Assembly (NCBI GenBank): GCA_905233135.1
Contig: CAJOCQ010000001.1
Span: 62,001 to 126,000, forward strand
Source: an uncultured Selenomonadaceae bacterium
GTDB lineage: Bacteria; Bacillota; Negativicutes; Selenomonadales; Selenomonadaceae
Direction: 5' to 3'
DNA: 64,000 nt
Positions 57,112-64,000 of this stretch are shown here, one piece after another; position 1 is the first letter of the stretch, and every line of letters starts with the position of its first letter. The notes under the pieces were generated by a model that saw nothing but the letters and a program-made list of their open reading frames with translations, was not told the origin of the DNA and made no database searches. A program made the position numbers and the translations under genes.

Positions 57112-58293
57112 ATGGCGAATCTGCAAAACTTGCTTGTTTGTCGAAATTTGCTTGACGACGAAATTTTTAACCCCGCAGCAGATAAATTTGAAGTAGCCGC
57201 AAAACTCATTGCAAAGGCAGAAACTTTGGGATTGAGCGGCAACCTTTGGCGCAGTTATTTAATTTACGTTTTGGCGCACGAGCCGAATTTAGTTTCTGAA
57301 ACAGTCGAAGCCAACGGCGGTAAAATCGGCGAAAGTCTCCGCTCCGCCTTTCAGCATGATATTGAAATTTTGCAGGAAATTTTTAACGGCGGCAATTCAA
57401 ATTTTGAAATTCTGGAAAATTATTCTCCAACCGTCAAAAATAAAGTCGCAACACTTGCAGAAATCGATTTTAAGGCGTCAAATTTCAACGACACGGGGGC
57501 TATAGCCGACTCTTTGATTAATTACTACAGGAAGTTCGGCTACGGCGATATAGCGGCTTACAGGGCGTTTATTTGGGATAGTAAATTAATCGGCATTAAG
57601 CACTTTGAAAAAATTCTCCTTGAAGATTTAATCGGCTACGCGCACCAAAAAGAATTGTTGACGAAAAATACGCTTGCCTTTATCGAAAATAAACCCGCAA
57701 ATAACGTTTTGCTTGTCGGTGCGCGCGGAACAGGCAAATCTTCGGGCGTCAAGGCGTTAGTTAATGAATACTACACGCGCGGACTTCGCCTCGTTCAAAT
57801 TACAAAGCCTCAACTTAAAAAACTGCCTGAAATTATGGACGCGCTGAGAAAATTTGCAAGCAAGCGTTTTATTATTTTTTTGGACGATTTATCTTTTGAA
57901 GAATCCGAAAACGAATACAAATATTTAAAGTCGGCGATTGAAGGCGGCGTTGAAAGTCGCCCCGAAAATGTTTTGATATATGCCACGTCAAACCGCCGCC
58001 ATTTGATACGCGAAACTTGGCGCGACAGGGCGGAAGGGCAGGACGAACTTTACCGCGATGACAGCGTAAACGAAACTATTTCGCTTTCTGACAGATTCGG
58101 CTTGATAATTCATTATTACGCGCCGACGCAGGCGGAATATCTGGAAATTATTCGGCATATGCTGAAGAAAAAAAATATTGCGCTTGATGACGAAACTTTG
58201 AGAATTGAAGGGCTGCGTTGGGAAATGTCACATTCAGGCAGGAACGGGCGCACCGCTCAACAATTCGTCAATTATTATCTCGGGCAAAATTAA
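57112..58293 (+). CDS. DUF815-type AAA+ ATPase
   Basis: NNVLLVGARGTGKSSGVKALVNEY; RFIIFLDDLSFEE; ATSNRRHLIRETW. Confidence 0.85.
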   Translation: MANLQNLLVCRNLLDDEIFNPAADKFEVAAKLIAKAETLGLSGNLWRSYLIYVLAHEPNLVSETVEANGGKIGESLRSAFQHDIEILQEIFNGGNSNFEILENYSPTVKNKVATLAEIDFKASNFNDTGAIADSLINYYRKFGYGDIAAYRAFIWDSKLIGIKHFEKILLEDLIGYAHQKELLTKNTLAFIENKPANNVLLVGARGTGKSSGVKALVNEYYTRGLRLVQITKPQLKKLPEIMDALRKFASKRFIIFLDDLSFEESENEYKYLKSAIEGGVESRPENVLIYATSNRRHLIRETWRDRAEGQDELYRDDSVNETISLSDRFGLIIHYYAPTQAEYLEIIRHMLKKKNIALDDETLRIEGLRWEMSHSGRNGRTAQQFVNYYLGQN

Positions 58294-58416
58294 TTTTAAA
58301 AATTTGTAAATAAAAAACGCCGCTGTTTGCAACGGCGTTAATTTTTTTTGCGCAGTTTTCATTTTGTTAATTTCTGCAAAAAACCGCCGAATTTCTTCGA
58401 CGGCTGAAAAAATTTT

Positions 58417-58605
58417 TTAAGCTTTTTTCTTTGCAACAACGGTAATAATTAATTTCGGATGGTTGGTAACGTGGTCTTGCAAAATCGATTGTTCCATTGA
58501 AACAAAATCTTTGTTTGTAAGATACACGTTAATTTCACTTTCAATTTTGTGCAAATCTTGAGTAAAGACGCCGGTTAAATCGACGCTGAAAATTTTTACT
58601 TCCAA
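58417..58605 (-). CDS. Small conserved hypothetical protein
   Basis: 62-aa ORF directly upstream of a terminator-like region and just downstream of the GH32 gene on the same strand. Confidence 0.45.
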   Translation of the reverse strand: MEVKIFSVDLTGVFTQDLHKIESEINVYLTNKDFVSMEQSILQDHVTNHPKLIITVVAKKKA

Positions 58606-58617
58606 TGTAAACGCCTC

Positions 58618-60180
58618 TTATTTATAGTTCAAGCTGCCGAGTTCCCAAATTTTGCCGGAAATGTTTTCAATATTTTTATCAGCGGTAATTTCAAGGACGG
58701 GCGCAATTTCTGTATTTTCGGGGTAAATTAACAAGCTGCAAGCCTCTTCGCCGTTCTGCAAGAAAATTTCAATGGCGGAGCGGTCAACAAACAAATCAAA
58801 TTGCAAGTCAAGATTGGCGAAAAGTTTAAATTTGCGCGTACCAATATTAACGTCGGTGTTCTTGCCGTCATTGAAAGGACGAATACCCTTGCCGCCGAGT
58901 TTCATATTGTTCCTGTCAAGGAAAATAGTTTGGTTATCGCGGTCATATTCCATTACAAATTTTTCTTCGCCCCATTTGAGATTGACTGTAACTTTACGCG
59001 CCGCGCCGAATTTAATATTAATTTCGGATTCGCTGGCTTCGGGTAATTGCGCGGAAGTTTCGGCGGTGTTGGATACGTCAACATTTTGGCAACCTTTACG
59101 CAAATTTTTCATTTCTTCGACAGGGCGATAACGCAATTTGCCTTCATGCAGAATAAGTTCACGCGGCATTGTCAAAGTATAAAGCCAGCCGTCCTGCGCA
59201 CTTTCAACAGTATCTGTAAGGTCGGGCATACCAATCCAGCCAACCAAAATATGACGTGAATCATTTGCAATAACTTGCGGCGAATAGAAATCAAAGCCTT
59301 TATCCAATTCGTGGAATTTGCCGTGAAACATATCCAAAGAATCAACGCTGAAATGTCCAATGAAATAACCTGCCAAGCAGTGATTTTCATACCTCAACTC
59401 TTCGTGGTGTACGCCTTGCGGGCAAACAATCAAAACGTCCATATCGCCGAATTGCAACAAGTTGGGGCATTCCCACATATAGCCGAAATCATAATAATCG
59501 GTTTTGACTTCGCCCAAAAAGTCCCAGCCGCCTTCGGGTTTTTCTCTGTAAATCAAAGTTGCGCCGTTCAAAGGGCGAGAACTTTTTGCAGGATAATCGC
59601 TCATACGTTGCGCCGCCATTGCAAAATAGCGTACGCCGTTACGATAGAAGAAATTGGGGTCTCTGAAGTGCGCAGTATAACCTTCTGGGTTGCCGTAAAC
59701 TTGAATTTCTTCCTTTTTAACGCTGCCGTCTTCTTGCAAAGTGCCGAAACGCTGCGCGACGGTACGGTTATAATTTTCATCGCGGCAGTTGGCGGTATAG
59801 AAAACGCGAACCTTGCCGTCTTCAATAAAACCGCAACCGCTGTGGCAACCGTCTTTATCGTGTTCATCGCCGGGCCAAAGTGAAAGTTCAGGGTAGCTGT
59901 AATTGATAAAATCTTTTGTGGTGGTATGCATCCAGCTCTTATTTTTGTGCCAATTCTGGTTAATCGGGACGGGGTTCCACTGGCAGAAAATGTGATAAGT
60001 ATCGCCGCACTTGCACAAGCCATTGGGGTCGCTAATCAAAGAATACGGCGCGTCAACGTGAAAACGATTGTGCCAACGTGTTTTGTAAGGAATAAGCGAA
60101 CGAACTTTGGCGTCAACTTCGTCTTTGTGGAAACGCTCTTTGATAACTTCCAAAATTTCGCCGGATTTTTTAGCAGCCAT
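58618..60180 (-). CDS. GH32 glycoside hydrolase (sucrose-6-phosphate hydrolase/fructanase type)
   Basis: PYSLISDPNGLCKCGDTYHIFCQWNP; FRDPNFF; MWECPNLLQFGD. Confidence 0.92.
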   Translation of the reverse strand: MAAKKSGEILEVIKERFHKDEVDAKVRSLIPYKTRWHNRFHVDAPYSLISDPNGLCKCGDTYHIFCQWNPVPINQNWHKNKSWMHTTTKDFINYSYPELSLWPGDEHDKDGCHSGCGFIEDGKVRVFYTANCRDENYNRTVAQRFGTLQEDGSVKKEEIQVYGNPEGYTAHFRDPNFFYRNGVRYFAMAAQRMSDYPAKSSRPLNGATLIYREKPEGGWDFLGEVKTDYYDFGYMWECPNLLQFGDMDVLIVCPQGVHHEELRYENHCLAGYFIGHFSVDSLDMFHGKFHELDKGFDFYSPQVIANDSRHILVGWIGMPDLTDTVESAQDGWLYTLTMPRELILHEGKLRYRPVEEMKNLRKGCQNVDVSNTAETSAQLPEASESEINIKFGAARKVTVNLKWGEEKFVMEYDRDNQTIFLDRNNMKLGGKGIRPFNDGKNTDVNIGTRKFKLFANLDLQFDLFVDRSAIEIFLQNGEEACSLLIYPENTEIAPVLEITADKNIENISGKIWELGSLNYK

Positions 60181-60353
60181 AAAATTACCTCCAAACAAAC
60201 AAAATTTTCAGTTTTTTTAGCTATTCTGCAACGGCGCAAATAATCCTGCACTAATTTTAATAAAATTTAATCTGAAAAATTATTGTAAAGGGCGGCGCGT
60301 TTGTTTATAATATTAATAAAAAATTTGTCAGCCCCATTAATTGAACACTTTTC

Positions 60354-60434
60354 AGGGAGCCAAGGCACCAAGGAACAGGGAAAAATGAAAAATGAAAAAA
60401 TTACAATTCCCTAATCACTGGAACCTTGGAACCC
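60354..60434. repeat. Heptad-periodic inverted-repeat element
   Basis: agggagccaaggcaccaaggaacaggga...tccctaatcactggaaccttggaaccc. Confidence 0.65.
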
Positions 60435-60462
60435 TTAAATTTCGACGAAGGAGAAATTTTTA

Positions 60463-61512
60463 ATGCGGCGTTATACGATTTTACTTTTAACGGGCTTTAT
60501 GTTGATATTGGCGGCAGTGGCGGGCGCAACTTTCCCCGCTGACGCAGATAAAAAAATTTCTGAAGTTCCAATGCAAGAACTTTTGGCTTATACAACTTTA
60601 CCGCCTGAAACAGTTACAATTCTTTCTGAAACGTACGAAAAAGAAAACCACGTGCGAATAAATTTTGTACCGCTTGCACCGGCTGAACTGATTCAGAATC
60701 TGCGCGACGACGCCGTTTCAGATCCGACGGTTGTACAAACTGCAGATTTAATTTTGACTGACAGCAACATTTTAAGCACTGCGGCGGATTTAGATTTATT
60801 GACGCCCTACATTTCGGAAACAAATGACGCTGTTAAAGCGCAATTCAAAGATAATTTTGACCGCTGGATAGGCGTTTGGTACGATCCGATAATTTTTTGT
60901 ATCAATCGAGATTATATGCGCAAAATAAATTTTATCCCTTCGACTTGGGAAGAATTGGCGGCGGCGAAAAATGTTCGCATTGGAATTACAGATTTTTTGG
61001 CGGCTGACGCCTCTTCAAATTTAATGTTTCAAATGATAGGCAATTTTGGCGACGAAAAAACCTACGAAATTTTAAGCGGCATTCATCCGAAAGTTGTACA
61101 GTACGCAAAATATTTATCAAATCCCGTGCGACAGGCGGGAATGGGCGAAGCTGATATTGCAATAGCGGTTGAAAGTGAAACTCTGCGCTATATACAAAAT
61201 CATTACCCCTTGAAAATAATTTATCCTGAAGACGGCACGGCGTGCATAATTACGGGCGTTGGAATTGTAACGACCGATGCGAAAAAAAATCCTGCGGCGG
61301 CAAAATTTGCAGATTGGCTCTTGAGTGACGACGCGCAAATTTCATTGCAGAAAAACGGCTTTTATTTCCTTTCGACTAATCCTCAAACTTTAGCCTATAA
61401 AACTTTTGCGGGAAAAAATTTGGTACTGTTTGCAAATGCTCCGCGCTTTACCGAACAACAACGCCACGATTTTTTGGATCGTTGGGTTAAAAATGTTCGC
61501 TTTAAAGGATAA
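60463..61512 (+). CDS. Extracellular solute-binding protein (iron/polyamine-type ABC SBP), orphan
   Basis: Signal peptide; WIGVWYDPIIFCINRDYMRKINFIPSTWEELA; AKFADWLLSDDAQ. Confidence 0.82.
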   Translation: MRRYTILLLTGFMLILAAVAGATFPADADKKISEVPMQELLAYTTLPPETVTILSETYEKENHVRINFVPLAPAELIQNLRDDAVSDPTVVQTADLILTDSNILSTAADLDLLTPYISETNDAVKAQFKDNFDRWIGVWYDPIIFCINRDYMRKINFIPSTWEELAAAKNVRIGITDFLAADASSNLMFQMIGNFGDEKTYEILSGIHPKVVQYAKYLSNPVRQAGMGEADIAIAVESETLRYIQNHYPLKIIYPEDGTACIITGVGIVTTDAKKNPAAAKFADWLLSDDAQISLQKNGFYFLSTNPQTLAYKTFAGKNLVLFANAPRFTEQQRHDFLDRWVKNVRFKG

Positions 61513-61572
61513 AGAATAAAGAATAAAGGATAAAGGATAAAGGATAAAGGATAAAGACTAGGGACTAGTGGA
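61503..61572 (+). repeat. Tandem heptanucleotide array (10 units)
   Basis: taaagga taaagaa taaagaa taaagga x4 taaagac tagggac tagtgga; overlaps the stop codon of the upstream gene. Confidence 0.9.
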
Positions 61573-61582
61573 TAGAAAAAGC

Positions 61583-61758
61583 CGCCCGTCACTAAAGCCG
61601 CAGCTTGCGGTAATGCTGATGCGTAGGAAAAAGTTTGCGCCCCAAAAGGGGGCGTACATATTACGAGCGTTTTGGAAACCGAGCGGCCCTGACGGGCGGG
61701 GAGTTTTTCTTTCTTTGCTAAGCGTTTCTTTCTTTTTTCAAAAAGAAAGAAATGCCGA
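61583..61758. repeat. Dispersed structured intergenic element, copy 5 (inverted, short form)
   Basis: CGCCCGTCACTAAAGCCGCAG...GCGTAGGAAAAAGTTTGCGCCCC...CCGAGCGGCCCTGACGGGCG + pyrimidine/purine hairpin. Confidence 0.85.
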
Positions 61759-61893
61759 CTTGTAAAAAAAATAAAAACTTCTAAAAAGCCGAAAAAAAAC
61801 TTTTTCCAAAAGTAAAAAATTGACAATTTCGGCGGCAGTTATATATAATTCGCAAGAAAATATTTTTGTTAATAATTTGGGAGCGATAAAACT

Positions 61894-63234
61894 TTGAACT
61901 TGAAAGTTGGAATAATCAGCTTGGGTTGCGCCAAAAATCTTGTTGATACTGAAGTTATGCTCGGCATTATGCAGAAAAGCGGCTTGACTATTACGCCCAA
62001 TCCCGCTGAAGCTGAAGTTTTGATTGTGAATACTTGCGCGTTTATAACTTCTGCAAAGGAAGAATCAATTACAACGATTTTAAATCTTGCAGATTACAAG
62101 GAAAACGGCAACTGCCGCGCGTTAATCGTTGCAGGCTGTCTCGGACAAAGATACAGGCAGGAACTGTTGGACGAAATGCCCGAAGTTGACGCTATTATTG
62201 GGACGACCGCCTGGAATAAAATTGTTGAAGTCATTGAAGAAACTTTGAAGGGCAACCGCGTTATTTATATCGGCGAAGAAAAAATTATTTACAGCGCAAA
62301 AACTCCGCGTATTTTAACCACGCCGAATTATACCGCTTATGTTAAAATTGCGGAAGGTTGCGACCACCGCTGCGCCTTTTGCGCAATTCCGCTGATTCGC
62401 GGTAAACAAGTTTCACGCCCTATTGAAGATATTAAAGCTGAAGTCGAAAAGCTTGCTGAAAACGGCGTCAAAGAAATTAACCTCGTCGCGCAGGATTCCA
62501 CAAATTACGGGCGGGATTTATACGGCAAGGTTAAACTCTGCGCACTTTTGCGCGAACTCGTCAAAGTCAAAAAAATTCATTGGATTAGAATTTTGTATTC
62601 ATACCCGCAAAGTTTTACAGATGAATTGATTGAACTTATTGCAAGCGAACCTAAAATTTGTAACTATGTAGATTTGCCGCTTCAACACGCCGCCGACAGC
62701 GTTTTGAAACGTATGCACCGCCCCGACACCCGCGCGCAGATTGAAACTCTTTTAAAGAAACTGCGCGAAAAAATTCCCGGCGTCTCAATTCGTTCAACTT
62801 TCATTGTCGGTTATCCCGGCGAAACTGAAGAAGAATTTGAAACGCTGAAAAATTTTTTGCAGGAACAACGCCTCGATAAAGTCGGCGTGTTTGTTTATTC
62901 GCCCGAAGAAGATACGCCCGCTTATTCAATGGAAAATCAAATTTCAGAAGAAGTCGCGCAGGAACGCTACCACGAATTGATGAGCATTCAATCTTTGATT
63001 TCGCAGGAAGTCAACGAATCTTTGAAGGGCAAAGAATTTGAAGTTTTGATTGAAGGGCGCGACGCCGAAGTTAAAGAAGTTGTTGAGGGACGCTCTTACC
63101 GCGAAGCCCCCGAAGTTGACGGGCAAATTTATATTGAAAACGATTGGAAAAGCAACGCGGGAGATATTGTGCGCGTGAAAATTCTTGACGGTTTTGTTTA
63201 TGATTTAGCCGCCGAAAAAATTAAAGTCCGATAA
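61894..63234 (+). CDS. rimO: Ribosomal protein S12 methylthiotransferase
   Basis: VGIISLGCAKNLVDTEVMLG; EGCDHRCAFCAIPLIRGKQVSRP. Confidence 0.96.
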   Translation: MNLKVGIISLGCAKNLVDTEVMLGIMQKSGLTITPNPAEAEVLIVNTCAFITSAKEESITTILNLADYKENGNCRALIVAGCLGQRYRQELLDEMPEVDAIIGTTAWNKIVEVIEETLKGNRVIYIGEEKIIYSAKTPRILTTPNYTAYVKIAEGCDHRCAFCAIPLIRGKQVSRPIEDIKAEVEKLAENGVKEINLVAQDSTNYGRDLYGKVKLCALLRELVKVKKIHWIRILYSYPQSFTDELIELIASEPKICNYVDLPLQHAADSVLKRMHRPDTRAQIETLLKKLREKIPGVSIRSTFIVGYPGETEEEFETLKNFLQEQRLDKVGVFVYSPEEDTPAYSMENQISEEVAQERYHELMSIQSLISQEVNESLKGKEFEVLIEGRDAEVKEVVEGRSYREAPEVDGQIYIENDWKSNAGDIVRVKILDGFVYDLAAEKIKVR

Positions 63235-63364
63235 CTTTTAAAATGGCGTTAAAAGCGTCAAATTTCAACGCTACGCCACTTTCAAGCTTTTTTTAATATA
63301 AAACCTTGCGAGTAATTAAAAATTGCAAAATAAGCGTTTTAAACGCAATTCAAAGGAGAATCCT

Positions 63365-63835
63365 ATGGAAATTGAAATTGGGAATTTGTTGAAAGAAAAA
63401 AATTTAACCATATCCTGCGCCGAAAGTTGCACGGGCGGACTTTTGACTGACAGATTAACAAACGTTGCAGGAAGTTCCGCCTACGTCAAAGGCGCGGTTG
63501 TTGCCTACGCCAACGAAATTAAAATTAACGTCCTGCGCGTCAATGCAGAAACTGTAAAAAATTTCGGCGCGGTAAGCGAACAAACTGCAAAAGAAATGGC
63601 TGAAAATGTTCGCCAAATTTTAAATACAAATATTGGCGTAAGCATTACGGGAATTGCGGGACCCGGCGGCGGCACGCCCGAAAAACCCGTTGGCACTGTT
63701 TTTATTGGTATCAGCGGAGATAAAGGTGATAAAGTCGAAAAATTCCAATTCAACGGCTCCCGCACCGAAATTAAAGAAAAAACCGTTGAAGCCGCGCTCG
63801 TCCTGATTCAAGTTTATCTAACCAATAATTTTTAA
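63365..63835 (+). CDS. pncC: CinA C-terminal domain nicotinamide-nucleotide amidase
   Basis: CAESCTGGLLTDRLTNVAGSSAYVKGAVVAYANEIK; GIAGPGGGTPEKPVGTVFI. Confidence 0.93.
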   Translation: MEIEIGNLLKEKNLTISCAESCTGGLLTDRLTNVAGSSAYVKGAVVAYANEIKINVLRVNAETVKNFGAVSEQTAKEMAENVRQILNTNIGVSITGIAGPGGGTPEKPVGTVFIGISGDKGDKVEKFQFNGSRTEIKEKTVEAALVLIQVYLTNNF

Positions 63836-63850
63836 TGGAGTTGAAATTTA

Positions 63851-64000
63851 ATGCGTAAAATTTTTCTGTTAATGACGTTGATTTTTACTTTTATGACGGC
63901 TACAGCCTTCGCCGCCGAAAACGAAACTCAACCAAATCAAAATCAACCAATCCAAAATTCATCCTACGAATATACCAGCGAAGTTTACGGCTTTAAAATT
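63851..64000 (+). CDS. Secreted protein, truncated at window edge
   Basis: MRKIFLLMTLIFTFMTATAFAAENETQPNQNQ signal peptide; open to window end. Confidence 0.6.
   Translation, partial: MRKIFLLMTLIFTFMTATAFAAENETQPNQNQPIQNSSYEYTSEVYGFKI

Noticed and set aside
61503-61572. Tandem repeats as CRISPR
   Set aside because: Unit is 7 bp with no spacers; simple VNTR-type array.

Overview
This 64 kb window is AT-rich bacterial chromosome. It looks like a flagellated, anaerobic Negativicutes/Selenomonadales-type Firmicute; that placement is my inference from gene content, not a search. Core genes recognised include fba, addA, flagellar flgG/flgF-type, flgE and flagellin, ricT-trmN6-rsmI-metG, trpB, an FtsA-like ATPase, rpsT, trpS, livHMG, ffh-rpsP-khpA, a GH32 enzyme, rimO and pncC. 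There are five tRNAs. The accessory part (about 38.7-53.5 kb) holds a two-component system divergent from an array of five YtcJ-like amidohydrolases and two type-B carboxylesterases. In that block: (i) the histidine kinase carries a T-run frameshift plus an in-frame TGA, and two amidohydrolases carry single in-frame stops (TGA, TAG); (ii) one esterase is fused to membrane helices and has lost its nucleophile (GxSxG -> GFEAG); (iii) the response regulator is an XRE-HTH + REC fusion; (iv) one amidohydrolase copy has a Tat signal. Elsewhere there are two dispersed repeat families: a heptanucleotide-periodic family (at least 7 loci, one inside addA) and a ~175-280 bp structured intergenic element (5 copies). 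Several apparent pseudoenzymes are also present: a cytidine-deaminase fold without Zn ligands, a HepT-like protein without RX4HXY, a ProC-like protein, and a ClC lacking the gating Glu. No CRISPR array, rRNA or clear prophage was seen.
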